64,000 bases of DNA from Nocardia asteroides. Its GTDB lineage: Bacteria; Actinomycetota; Actinomycetes; Mycobacteriales; Mycobacteriaceae. A model generated the notes under the pieces. That model was not told where the DNA came from, ran no database searches, and saw nothing but the letters and a program-made list of their open reading frames with translations. The DNA is taken from contig NZ_LR134352.1 of NCBI RefSeq assembly GCF_900637185.1, positions 3,710,001 through 3,774,000 of the forward strand. The letters are read 5' to 3'. The position numbers and the translations under genes were made by a program. This document shows, one piece after another, positions 25,260-33,991 of the stretch (its first letter is position 1; every line of letters starts with the position of its first letter).

Positions 25260-26530
25260 CGCGGCCGCGGCCGACCGAGCAGCACCGTCTCGAGCAGGCC
25301 GATCACCATGTCCTGCGGGCAGATCCCGTCGTCGCCGAAGGTGCGGCCGAGGTCGACGACCAGGCTGAACGCGGCGTGCACGAGGATGCGTGCCGCACCC
25401 ATCGACAGCTCCGGCCGCGCGGCGACCACCAGGCGCGCCCACTCGGTGACGATCAGCTGCTGCAGATGGCGCAGGGTCACCTGGTCGGTCTGGTCGACAT
25501 GGCGGAACTCCGCGTAGTAGACGAAGGTCAGCGACCGCTCGGTGAACGAGCCCGACACGTACAGCTCGATCAGCGTGCCCAGCGCGGCCGCCGGGCTGTC
25601 GGAGGTGGCGGTGGCCGGGCGGATCGCCGCCGAGACGCGATCGGCGGCGCGCCGGAACGCGGCGACCAGCAGATCGCTCTTGCTGCGGTGATAGCGGTAG
25701 ACGGCCGAAGCCGAGGACAGTTCGGCGGCGGCGGCGATGTCCTCGACACTCACGTTCGGATAGCCGCGCTCGTGGAACAACTCGACGGCCCGGTGCAGCA
25801 GTTGCTCGTGCATGAACGGCTGCGGCCGCGGCCGGAACACCGGCCGCACGGTCCGGTGACCGGACAGGTCCGCCTCGATCAGTGACCAACTCGCCGAACG
25901 CAGCAGTGCCGCCAGCGTTTTCGCGGGCACGGTCGCGTGATGGTCGCCGATACTGCTGATCACCGCGTAGATGGAGACGGCCCGCACCGCGCGATCGTGC
26001 CCGTCCAGCTCCGGGCGGACCGCGCCGATGAGCCGGCGCAGACCGGTGATGGCCGTGGCGAACTGGTCGCTGAACTGCCGCAGGTCCTCGGGTTCGAGGT
26101 AGCGCCGCTCCCAGCGGGCCAGCGCGGCGGTGGGCCGGTTGGCGACGGTGGCGGCGACGATCGCGCCGAGCACATGATCGAGCCGCTGCCGCGGCGACCA
26201 GCCCGCCGCCTCCTCGGGCAGCCCGACCGCCCGCAGCGCCAGCCCCGACAGCCGCAGCAGTTCGGCCCGGAACAGGGCGTACTTGCTCGGGAAATGCCGG
26301 TACAGGGCGGTGGAGCTGATGTCGAGCCTGCGGGCGATGTCGTCCATGCTCACGCCGTGATAGCCGTGCGCGCCGAACGCCGCCGCCGATTCCGCGGCGA
26401 TCTGCGCGCGCCGGTTCTTCGGTCGGCGTCGCACGGCCCTGGCCTGCGGTTCGGCGCCCGGCTCGGTCGCCGAACCGGCCTTCGCGGGGCGGGTGCGGCG
26501 GCCGGGGGATAGCGCGCCGGGTTCGGTCAC
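25256..26530 (-). CDS. Tandem (double) TetR regulator, Mce3R-like, last gene of the mce operon
   Basis: The 424-residue polypeptide has two complete TetR modules. DNA-binding region 1 spans residues about 40-85 (FGAHGYHGVSMDDIARRLDI then ALYRHFPSKYALFRAEL) and region 2 about 245-290 (LFHERGYPNVSVEDIAAAAEL then AVYRYHRSKSDLLVAAFR). M. tuberculosis Mce3R has this unusual architecture and represses mce3 and lipid-metabolism genes by binding a non-palindromic site. The GTG start at 26530 overlaps the TGA of the Mce-associated gene (GTGA), so the regulator is made from the mce operon mRNA and is probably autoregulatory. A close paralogue lies at 49808-51067. Confidence 0.93.
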   Translation of the reverse strand: MTEPGALSPGRRTRPAKAGSATEPGAEPQARAVRRRPKNRRAQIAAESAAAFGAHGYHGVSMDDIARRLDISSTALYRHFPSKYALFRAELLRLSGLALRAVGLPEEAAGWSPRQRLDHVLGAIVAATVANRPTAALARWERRYLEPEDLRQFSDQFATAITGLRRLIGAVRPELDGHDRAVRAVSIYAVISSIGDHHATVPAKTLAALLRSASWSLIEADLSGHRTVRPVFRPRPQPFMHEQLLHRAVELFHERGYPNVSVEDIAAAAELSSASAVYRYHRSKSDLLVAAFRRAADRVSAAIRPATATSDSPAAALGTLIELYVSGSFTERSLTFVYYAEFRHVDQTDQVTLRHLQQLIVTEWARLVVAARPELSMGAARILVHAAFSLVVDLGRTFGDDGICPQDMVIGLLETVLLGRPRPR

Positions 26531-27120
26531 GGGGTGGGCGCCGTCGTCAGCGGGGAATTCACTTTCTCGACCAGCCAGCGGCCGTCGTCGTTGTGCAGGC
26601 GCAGCACCATGGACAGCTGGCCCGGCTTGGGCTTGTGCTCGGTGCCCAGGCTGGAGATGGTCTGGCCGATCACCACGATCGCCTCGGCCGACTCCTCGTC
26701 ACCGGTGCGGATCGCGCACTGGGTGTCGGTGACCTTCGAGACGACCTCGCCCTGAGACAGGACCTCCCGCAATTCGGTACTGGTGGAATCGAACTGCTTC
26801 TTCCAGTCACCGGTCGCGCCGTCGAGGACGGCGGCGAAATAGGTGTCGAGGTTCTTGCTGTCGTAGTCGGCGAGCACCGGGGCGTACCGGCACGCGGCTT
26901 CGCGCGCCTGCTGCTGCGCCGTCAGCAGATCCTTGCTCTCCTGGCCCTCGAAGAACAGGAACACCGAGGCCGCCAGCGAGGCGCCGAGCAGGATCGCGAC
27001 GGCGCCGCGCAGGCCGAGCTGTCGCCGGTTCACCGCCCGCAGGCGTTGCGTCCAGCCGCCGGGTGCGGGCTCGGATGCCGCTTCGGCGGTGGGCTTTTCG
27101 GTGGTGGGTTCGTCGCTCAT
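26527..27120 (-). CDS. Mce-associated membrane protein (Mam-type)
   Basis: The 197-residue product has an acidic, Pro-rich cytoplasmic N-terminus, one transmembrane segment (LRGAVAILLGASLAASVFLFF, residues about 37-57), then a periplasmic domain of the NTF2-like Mam type: a helical REAACRYAPVLADYDSKNLDTYF, VLDGATGDWKKQF, and C-terminal strands ending LVEKVNS. Mam proteins occur downstream of mce genes and stabilise or assist the Mce transport complex. It lies 12 bp after mceF and overlaps the regulator gene, confirming operon membership. Confidence 0.88.
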   Translation of the reverse strand: MSDEPTTEKPTAEAASEPAPGGWTQRLRAVNRRQLGLRGAVAILLGASLAASVFLFFEGQESKDLLTAQQQAREAACRYAPVLADYDSKNLDTYFAAVLDGATGDWKKQFDSTSTELREVLSQGEVVSKVTDTQCAIRTGDEESAEAIVVIGQTISSLGTEHKPKPGQLSMVLRLHNDDGRWLVEKVNSPLTTAPTP

Positions 27121-27132
27121 CGCGTGGACTCC

Positions 27133-28317
27133 TTATCGGGGTGCGGGCACCGCGGGCTGGGACAGTTCGTTGCCGGTGACGCCGGGCGGCGGACCCGAGC
27201 CGTTGTCGGGACCGGCGGGCCGGGGCGCGTTGGCCGATCCGCGCACCTGCAGTGCCGGGTTGTCGGTGACGCAGTAGTTGTAGAGACGCACCCTGGTGTC
27301 GGTGGTCGGCGTGGTCGCCACCACGGGCACGGTGTCGTAGTCGCAGGTCGGGCGCGGCCACGGATCGACCAGGGTGAAATACATGTTGTCGTGGGCGGGG
27401 ACACCCAGCGCCTCGGCGAAGCGGCTGAACGACGGGAACAGCGCTTCGATGGCGGGCTGGCGCAACTTCGCGGCCCGGGTGATCGCGACCAGGTTCGTCA
27501 CGAGATCGGTCATCGGGTTCTGTGTCCGGGAGACGAAGCCGCCCAGGGTGGCCAGCTGGCCCGGACCCTGTTCCAGCAGATGCCGCAGTTCGGCGTCGGC
27601 CGCGCTGAACTGCCGGAACAGCGCGCTGCCCGCGTTGGTGAGGGTGCCCAGGTCGGGCTGGGCGTGCGAAGTGGTCTCGGCGATGACCTCGAGATTGCGG
27701 ATCAGCTGCTCGGTCTGCGGCAGCAGGCCGGTGAGCCCGGACATGGCCCGGGAGAGCCCGGAGATCATGTTGCGCAACCCGTCCGGACCGCCGGCCAGCG
27801 CCTTGTCGAGCTCGTCGACGATCACATTGAGCCGCTCCGGATTCATTCCGGCGACGAGTCCGCTCATATTGCCCAGCACCGACTGCATCTGGACCGGCAC
27901 CGCGGTGTCGGCCCGGCGGATCACCGCGCCGTCGGCCAGGAACGGCCCGGACTCTCCCGCCGGACGGAAATCCAGATACTGCTCGCCGGCGGCCGACAGG
28001 CGGGCCACGGCGACCGTGCCCCCGACGGGAATCCTGGTGCCCCCGTCGATCTCGGCGACCGCGGCGACCCCGTCGCCGGCGACCCGCACGTCACCGACCC
28101 GCCCGATCCGCACACCGCGGAAGGTGACGTCGCTGCCGGTGGTGAGCCCACCCGAGGTCGCCAGCTCCACGGTCACGTCGAACCGGGTGCGCGTCGGGTC
28201 GAAGCGCAGCACCGCGCCACCCAGATACAGACTGCCGAGCACGAGCACCACGACCAGCCCCACATTGGCGACCGCGACCCGGTGCCGGACCAGCCATTGC
28301 CACACCGGTGGATTCAT
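27133..28317 (-). CDS. MceF-like lipid-transport protein
   Basis: The 394-residue product has an N-terminal membrane anchor (VANVGLVVVLVLGSLYLGGAV, residues about 16-36), an MCE/MlaD domain (FDVTVELATSGGLTTGSDVTFRGVRIGRV, residues about 46-125), a long amphipathic helical region of the kind that builds the Mce channel, and a Cys-containing C-terminal part ending in a short Pro-rich tail. Last of six mce genes; its ATG overlaps the mceE stop. Mce subunits form a hetero-hexameric tunnel across the cell envelope that delivers lipids or sterols to the YrbE permease. Confidence 0.9.
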   Translation of the reverse strand: MNPPVWQWLVRHRVAVANVGLVVVLVLGSLYLGGAVLRFDPTRTRFDVTVELATSGGLTTGSDVTFRGVRIGRVGDVRVAGDGVAAVAEIDGGTRIPVGGTVAVARLSAAGEQYLDFRPAGESGPFLADGAVIRRADTAVPVQMQSVLGNMSGLVAGMNPERLNVIVDELDKALAGGPDGLRNMISGLSRAMSGLTGLLPQTEQLIRNLEVIAETTSHAQPDLGTLTNAGSALFRQFSAADAELRHLLEQGPGQLATLGGFVSRTQNPMTDLVTNLVAITRAAKLRQPAIEALFPSFSRFAEALGVPAHDNMYFTLVDPWPRPTCDYDTVPVVATTPTTDTRVRLYNYCVTDNPALQVRGSANAPRPAGPDNGSGPPPGVTGNELSQPAVPAPR

Positions 28318-29432
28318 CGGGGACCCTCCTGCTGCGGTTGCGGCGCCTGCGGCGGGCTGGCGAGCCTGCCGGTGACCTTGGCGATGACCTCGGCGAGACT
28401 GCCGAGGAAGGCGGGCACGTCACCCACCTCGGGCCATCTGCTGCCGCCCGGATCGGTGAGCGCGCCGACATCGAGATAGGACAGCGTCGCCCCGACGGCC
28501 AGGTTCGGGCCGCGCAGGCTGTCGCTCAGCGACGGATACAACTGGTGGAACCCCGCGAGCGTGCCGGTGAGATCGTCGCCCATCTGGGAGAAGCCGTTCA
28601 TCAGGTTCTGGATGCTCTGGAAGAGGCTGACGAACTGCGGCCCGTTGGTCGCGCTGAAATCGCCGAGCGCGTCCATGGTCACCGCGACCCGGTTGATCAG
28701 GTCGACGATGGCCTGGTTGTTCTCCGAGAACAAGCCGATCAGCTGCGGGAAACTGTCCGCGGCGGCGCCGAGTTCGGCTTTGCGCCCGGCCAGTTCGCCG
28801 GTCAGCACCGACAGGCCGCCGAGGGTGGCATCGAGGTCGGCGGTGCGCTGGTTCAGCGCGGCCATGACCGCGGTCATCTCGCCGACCAGGTGCCGCAGTT
28901 GCGGCGCCTTCCCGGCGAAGATCGAGTCGAGTTCGGCGGTCACCCGGGCGGCCTGGTTCAGGCCACCGCCGTTGAGCAGCAGCGAGATCGAGATCATCAG
29001 CTGCTCGACCGAGGCCGCCGAGGCGGTGTGTTCGGCGCCGATGGTCGCTCCCGCCCGCAGCGGCGGGCCTGCCGCCTCGGCGCTGGGCAGCGTCATCGCC
29101 ACGAAGATGTCGCCCAGCGGAGTGGCCTGCCGCAATTCGGCGGTGGTGCCCTCGGGCAGCTGGATGTCGGCGCGGATCTGCATCTCCACGTCGGCCAGGA
29201 AAGAGGTCGTCGAAATGCCGGTGACGACACCGATATCGGTGCCGCCGATCCGCACGTGCGCCCGGTCGGGCAGGTTCAGCGCGTCGCGGAAGGTGGCGTG
29301 CAGGGTGTAGCCCGGCCCGCCGATCCCCGGTTCGGGCATCGGCAGGTCGGCCACGGTCAGCGAGCACGCCGCGGTCGACGACGCGACCGCGGCCGCGCAG
29401 ACGGAAGCGGCCAGCGCCGCGCGAAGCTTCAT
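28314..29432 (-). CDS. MceE-like lipoprotein (LprK family)
   Basis: The 372-residue product opens with a signal peptide ending in SSTAAC, so Cys23 is a probable lipidation site, although the lipobox (Thr at -3) is weak. The MCE domain (FRDALNLPDRAHVRIGGTDIGVVTGIS) follows the LprK-type linker ADLPMPEPGIGGPGY. A long helical segment (about residues 120-320) and a Gln/Pro-rich tail complete it. MceE proteins are the canonical lipoprotein subunit of Mce complexes. ATGA overlaps at both ends of the gene indicate strict co-translation with mceD and mceF. Confidence 0.9.
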   Translation of the reverse strand: MKLRAALAASVCAAAVASSTAACSLTVADLPMPEPGIGGPGYTLHATFRDALNLPDRAHVRIGGTDIGVVTGISTTSFLADVEMQIRADIQLPEGTTAELRQATPLGDIFVAMTLPSAEAAGPPLRAGATIGAEHTASAASVEQLMISISLLLNGGGLNQAARVTAELDSIFAGKAPQLRHLVGEMTAVMAALNQRTADLDATLGGLSVLTGELAGRKAELGAAADSFPQLIGLFSENNQAIVDLINRVAVTMDALGDFSATNGPQFVSLFQSIQNLMNGFSQMGDDLTGTLAGFHQLYPSLSDSLRGPNLAVGATLSYLDVGALTDPGGSRWPEVGDVPAFLGSLAEVIAKVTGRLASPPQAPQPQQEGPR

Positions 29433-30529
29433 TTCGTCAGTCCCAACAGCGCGGCGGTGAGCCCGAAATCCGGGCCCATATCGGCGATCTTGCCGGTGCG
29501 GCAGCCGTCCAGGCGCATCTGCACGCGTTCGCAGAACAGCGACAGCGCCTCGCTGTCGAGCACGATCTTGTCGAGCAGACCGTGCAGGCGCAGCGCCTGC
29601 TTTTCCCGGCTGACCGCGTTGTCGACGTTCTGGAACAGCAGCGGCGCCACGTCGACGATCTCGGTGAGATTGCGGGCGTTGGCCCGCATCTGCGCGGCGA
29701 TCGCCACGAACTTGGTGAGGGCGCCCGCCAGCTGATCCTGGTTCTGACCGAGCACTGAGGACGTGTTGGTGATGAAGTCGTCGAGCTGGGTCAGCACTGC
29801 CTGCAAGCCGGGGGACTGCTGGCCGAACAGCGCGACCAGTTCGGTGATGCGCGCGCTGAAGTCCTGGACGGTCTGGTCGTTCTCGGCGATGATCTGGGTG
29901 ATCTCGCCCAGTTTCACGATGGTGTTCGCGATCTGGTCCTTGTTGGCGAAGGTCACCTCGAACGCGGCCGAGAGTTCGTCGAGCGTCTCGCGTAACCGGT
30001 CGCCGTTGCCGTCGAGCAGCGGGAACAGCACCCGGCTCGCCATCGGACCGGTCTCCGCGTCGCCCTTGAGGGCCTCGCCGAGCTGATCGAAGTTGGCCAG
30101 GATCCGGTCGAGTTCGACCGGTGTCCTGGTGCGGGCCAGCGGCAGGTGCGCGCCGTCGGCCAGTTCGGGGCCGGTGCCGGAGTAGGCGGGGGCCAGTTCG
30201 ACATGCCGGTTGGTGATCAGCTGCGGGGAGACCAGCGCCGCCATCGCCTCGGCCGGGATGCGCACATCACGGTCGATCGACATCACCACCTCGACATAGC
30301 TGCCGCGCGGGGTCACCGAGTCGACGACACCGACGGGGACGCCGAGCACCGACACCTCGTTGCCCGCGTACAGCCCGGCCACGTTCTCGAAGTCGGCGCT
30401 GATGCGTTTCTGCTCGCTGAGCATCCGCTCGCCGAGCCCGGTCACGCTGTCGGGCAGCAGCGCGCAGCCCGAGGCCAGCAGCGCCGTCGCGCAGAGCGCG
30501 GCGAGTTTGCGTGTGTGTCGTGTCGTCAT
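29429..30529 (-). CDS. MceD-like protein with its own lipobox
   Basis: From ATG 30529, which overlaps the mceC stop, the product has 366 residues. It begins with a positively charged, hydrophobic leader ending LLASGC (Cys22), a good lipobox. The MCE domain follows (FENVAGLYAGNEVSVLGVPVGVVDSVTPRG, residues about 44-75), in the form typical of MceC/MceD subunits, then a helical channel region rich in Leu, Gln and Asn. MceD proteins usually have an uncleaved membrane anchor and a long Pro-rich tail; this one is short and looks like a lipoprotein, so two neighbouring subunits may be lipid-anchored. Confidence 0.9.
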   Translation of the reverse strand: MTTRHTRKLAALCATALLASGCALLPDSVTGLGERMLSEQKRISADFENVAGLYAGNEVSVLGVPVGVVDSVTPRGSYVEVVMSIDRDVRIPAEAMAALVSPQLITNRHVELAPAYSGTGPELADGAHLPLARTRTPVELDRILANFDQLGEALKGDAETGPMASRVLFPLLDGNGDRLRETLDELSAAFEVTFANKDQIANTIVKLGEITQIIAENDQTVQDFSARITELVALFGQQSPGLQAVLTQLDDFITNTSSVLGQNQDQLAGALTKFVAIAAQMRANARNLTEIVDVAPLLFQNVDNAVSREKQALRLHGLLDKIVLDSEALSLFCERVQMRLDGCRTGKIADMGPDFGLTAALLGLTK

Positions 30530-31542
30530 CAGTTGCACCCCTGTACGGCCTGGGCGAAGCACAGCCAGTTGTCCGGGAAGATCCACGGCGCCCAGATCTC
30601 GCCGTAGGGCCCGTTGCCGACCACGTTGTTGAACTGGCGCAGCGCGACCGGGGTGATCTCGTAGAGCCGGTCGAGGTTCTCCCGGTTCTTGGTCAGCCCG
30701 TCGGCCATGGTGTTGAGGTTCTGGATCAGCGGCCCCAGTTCGCCGTTGTTCTCGATGCCCATGTCCTGCAACAGCTTCGACATGGCGGCGACATTGTCGA
30801 GCAGCTGGGTGAGCAGGGTCTGGCGCTGCTGGACCGCGGCGCCGATGGCCTCGCCCCGGGTGAGCAGCAACAGCACGCTGTTGCGGTTGTCGGAGACCAG
30901 CTGCGAGACCTGATCCATGCTTTTGAGCAGGGTGTCGACCTCGTCGCGCCTGCTGTTGATGACCTGGGCCAGCGAGCCGATGCTGTCGAGGGCCTGCACC
31001 GCCATCGCGGGGGAGTCGCCGAGCTGGGTGTTGAGGACATCCAGCGCGGACCGCAGTTTCGTGGCGTCGATGCGTTCGATCCGCTCGAACGACGCGGAGT
31101 ACTTCGGGTCCTGGACCACCTTGCTCAGGTTGTACGGCACGGTGGTGTTCTCCAATGCGATCCGGTTGCCGGGCAGCCCCTGCCCGTTGCCGGGATGCAG
31201 GTCGATGTGCAGGCGGCCGAGGATGGTCGACATCTTGATCGCGGCGCGCGCGTCGGATCCGAGGCGGATGTCGCCGCGGATCCGCAGCGCCACGACCACC
31301 CGGTCGTTCACCAGCCGCACATCCTGCACCGCGCCGACCTCGATCCCGGCGATGTCGACGGTGGCGCCGGGCCGCAGCCCGGCGGCCTGCGCGAACTCGG
31401 CGTCGATCGTCTTGTCGCCCAGGCGGACCTGGGCCAGCAGACTCGACCCGCCCAGCAGCACCAGCACCGCCAGCGCCGCGGACAACCCGAGGCGCAGGTG
31501 TCTGTTGCGCCGCAGGAACGTGGGAATACGGGCCCGGATCAT
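30529..31542 (-). CDS. MceC-like lipid-transport protein
   Basis: ATG 31542 (MIRARIPTFLRRNRHLRLG) overlaps the mceB stop. The 337-residue product has one N-terminal anchor (LSAALAVLVLLGGSSLLAQV), an MCE domain (FAQAAGLRPGATVDIAGIEVGAVQDV) and a helical needle region with repeated TLLTQLLDNVAAMSKLL-type heptads, ending near WLCFAQAVQGCN. It is shorter than many MceC proteins because it has no Pro-rich extension. Third mce gene of the operon. Confidence 0.9.
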   Translation of the reverse strand: MIRARIPTFLRRNRHLRLGLSAALAVLVLLGGSSLLAQVRLGDKTIDAEFAQAAGLRPGATVDIAGIEVGAVQDVRLVNDRVVVALRIRGDIRLGSDARAAIKMSTILGRLHIDLHPGNGQGLPGNRIALENTTVPYNLSKVVQDPKYSASFERIERIDATKLRSALDVLNTQLGDSPAMAVQALDSIGSLAQVINSRRDEVDTLLKSMDQVSQLVSDNRNSVLLLLTRGEAIGAAVQQRQTLLTQLLDNVAAMSKLLQDMGIENNGELGPLIQNLNTMADGLTKNRENLDRLYEITPVALRQFNNVVGNGPYGEIWAPWIFPDNWLCFAQAVQGCN

Positions 31543-32561
31543 CGGCACACCCCCGACTGTGAATTGCCGCCGACCTGGGAGAACACGCCTTCGGGGAGCA
31601 GTACGCCCCACAGTGAGACATCCAGGCGGCAGATGTAGGCATTGCCGTAGGCGCCGTAGCTGGTGAAGCGGGCGACGCCGTTGAGGAAGTCGGGCAGCTC
31701 CACCGCACCGCGATCCAGTGCCGCGCCGTTGTAGAGCAGCATCATCACGCCGGTGGTGGCGTCGCGCTGGGCGGCGCCCATGCCGGGTTTGACCTGGCCG
31801 ATGAGCGAGACCAGCGAATCGGTCGCCGTCGCCACCCGGCCCACGGAACTCTTCAACGATTCCCCTTCGGCGTAGAGCCCGTCCATCAGGCTGCGGGTCT
31901 GGGTGATCAGGGTTTCCAGTTCGCCGCTGCGCTTGGCCAGGCCGGCCAGCACGGAGCTCAGATTGGTGAGCACGTCACCGAGGATCTGGTCGCGTTCGCC
32001 GAAGGTGTTGGCCAGTTCGGCGGACTGGGTGATCAGCGCCGCCAGCGACACCTCGTTGCCCTGCAACGCCTGGATCAGCGTTTCCGACAGCGAGTTGATC
32101 TGATCGGGTTGCAGCACACTGAACAGCGGCTCGAACCCGGACAGCAGCGCGGAGACGTCGAACGAGGGCTCGGTGCGATCCAGCGGGATCTGCGCGCCCG
32201 CGGGCATCACCGTGCCCGCGCCCTCGCCCGCCGCCAGCGCGACATACCGCTGCCCGATCAGGTTCTGGTACCGGACCAGCGCTTTCGTCGTGTCGGTCAG
32301 GTGCTGGCGCGCCTCGATCCGGAAGTCGACCCTGGCGGTGTAGTCGGGGGTGAAGTCGATCTTGTCGACGCGCCCGACGCGCACGCCCGCCATGCGGACG
32401 TCGTCGCCCACCCGCAGGCCGAGCACATCGGTGAACACCGCCGAGTACGTGGTAGTGGTGCCGGGGACGCTGCGTTGCAGGGTGGACCAGATCGTGTAGG
32501 TGAGCACGGTGGCCAGCACGACGAAGAAGCTGAAGCCGATCAGCGGTTTGGTGTATTTCAC
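31539..32561 (-). CDS. MceB-like lipid-transport protein
   Basis: The 340-residue product has an N-terminal anchor (LIGFSFFVVLATVLTYTIW), then an MCE domain (YSAVFTDVLGLRVGDDVRMAGVRVGRVDKIDF, residues about 39-70), a helical region and a C-terminal part with two Cys (YICRLDVSLWG and SGVCR), as usual for MceB. Its ATG overlaps the mceA TGA. It acts in the cell-envelope Mce channel. Confidence 0.9.
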   Translation of the reverse strand: MKYTKPLIGFSFFVVLATVLTYTIWSTLQRSVPGTTTTYSAVFTDVLGLRVGDDVRMAGVRVGRVDKIDFTPDYTARVDFRIEARQHLTDTTKALVRYQNLIGQRYVALAAGEGAGTVMPAGAQIPLDRTEPSFDVSALLSGFEPLFSVLQPDQINSLSETLIQALQGNEVSLAALITQSAELANTFGERDQILGDVLTNLSSVLAGLAKRSGELETLITQTRSLMDGLYAEGESLKSSVGRVATATDSLVSLIGQVKPGMGAAQRDATTGVMMLLYNGAALDRGAVELPDFLNGVARFTSYGAYGNAYICRLDVSLWGVLLPEGVFSQVGGNSQSGVCR

Positions 32562-33982
32562 GGCCGCACACCACCTTCGGTGTCGGGGACGAGGGGGACG
32601 GTGCCGAGGATCGAGCCGAGCAGCAGCAGCTGGGTGAAGCTAGGGCGGCCGCCGACCAGCGCCGACACCGCCGACACCCCGGTGAGTCCGCGCGCGGGCA
32701 CGGTCGCGGGCTGATCGGTGGCCGCCGCGGGCGCGGTGATCCCCGGAATGGCGGGCAGGCCGGGAATCGCGGGCAGCCCTGGCAGGGTCGGCATCGTGAG
32801 GTTCGGCAGGGTGGGCAGGCCGGGCACGGGCACGGGCGGCAGGACCGGCGCGGGGCCCGCCGCTTCGAGCCGGCCCGGCCGCAGCTGTTCCGGATATTCC
32901 TGGGGCGGCGCGACGGCAGGCACGCTCGGTCCGCCACAGCGCGGGCCGGTCATGTCGCCGTAGCGGGGGCAGTCCTCGGCGGTGTACTGCTGGAACGGCG
33001 TGAACGAGACGTCCATCCGCCAGGTCATCTGCCTGCGCGGACCGAAGGTGAAGGTCTGCTGCAGCTTGCGCAGCGACACGTTGAGGTTCGCGGCCGAGGA
33101 CTGCAGCGCGCCCGGGTCCTTGGCGATACCGCCGAGCAGACCGTCCAGGCCCGCCACGAGTTCCTTACCGGAATCGGGGTTGGCGGCGAAGAGGCTGTTC
33201 ACCGCCTCCACCGCGGAACTGCCCTGGGTGAGCAGCTCGACCAGCTGGGTGCGGTGCTCGTTGAGGGTGCGCGCGGTGGTGACCGAGTCGGCCAGTACCC
33301 CGACCAGCTCCGGCGCCGACTGGCTCAGGGCGGTCGCCGCCTGGCCGAAATTGCCCAGCAGGTCGCCGATCTCGGGAATCTGGTGGATGGTGGTGAGCCA
33401 GGTGTCGAGCCGTTCGACGGTCGAGCCGGGCATCCGGGCGCTCGGGTCGAGCGCGGCGGACAGCGTGGCCAGCACCCGGCCCAGCTTCTCCGGCTGGATG
33501 GTGTCGAGGACGTCGCGCAGCGTGTTGAGGGTGGTCTGCAGCTGGATCGTCGCCGAGCTGGTGTCCTCGCTGATGGTGTGGCCCGCGCGCAGCGTGCCGG
33601 TGGCCGCGCCGTTGTCGACCAGCTGGATCGAGGACACGCCGAAGATGTTGTCGGGCACCACCCGCGCGGTGACGGTGTCCGGAATCGTCTCGGCGAGACC
33701 CGGTTTGAGTTCGAAGGTGGCGTGCTGGCGTTCGCCCTTGGCGACCATGGTGACCTCGCCGACGGCGCCGACGACCATGCCGCGGTACTTCACGTCGGCG
33801 CGCTGCGGCAGCCCGTCACCGGTGCTGGTGAGGTCGGCGCCGACCACGACGGTGTCTTCGAACGCGCCGTTGTAGCGCAGTCCGAGCAGATACAGCGCGG
33901 CCGCGACCGCGGAAACCATGGCCAGGCCCGCGACCGTCAGCTGACGGCCCGTCGGTCCACGCCCACTGGGATCGAGAATCAT
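32558..33982 (-). CDS. MceA-like lipid-transport protein with Pro/Gly-rich tail
   Basis: The 474-residue product is the first Mce subunit, starting 9 bp after yrbEB. It has an N-terminal anchor (LTVAGLAMVSAVAAALYLLGL), an MCE domain (VVVGADLTSTGDGLPQRADVKYRGMVVGAVGEV), a helical region, a Cys-containing segment (AEDCPRYGDMTGPRCGG near residues 333-350) and a tail rich in LPxLPG/IPG repeats (about residues 385-415, coded near 32730-32840), then a final hydrophobic stretch. Pro-rich tails of MceA/C/D proteins are thought to extend through the cell envelope. Confidence 0.9.
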   Translation of the reverse strand: MILDPSGRGPTGRQLTVAGLAMVSAVAAALYLLGLRYNGAFEDTVVVGADLTSTGDGLPQRADVKYRGMVVGAVGEVTMVAKGERQHATFELKPGLAETIPDTVTARVVPDNIFGVSSIQLVDNGAATGTLRAGHTISEDTSSATIQLQTTLNTLRDVLDTIQPEKLGRVLATLSAALDPSARMPGSTVERLDTWLTTIHQIPEIGDLLGNFGQAATALSQSAPELVGVLADSVTTARTLNEHRTQLVELLTQGSSAVEAVNSLFAANPDSGKELVAGLDGLLGGIAKDPGALQSSAANLNVSLRKLQQTFTFGPRRQMTWRMDVSFTPFQQYTAEDCPRYGDMTGPRCGGPSVPAVAPPQEYPEQLRPGRLEAAGPAPVLPPVPVPGLPTLPNLTMPTLPGLPAIPGLPAIPGITAPAAATDQPATVPARGLTGVSAVSALVGGRPSFTQLLLLGSILGTVPLVPDTEGGVRP

Positions 33983-33991
33983 CCGATCGAC

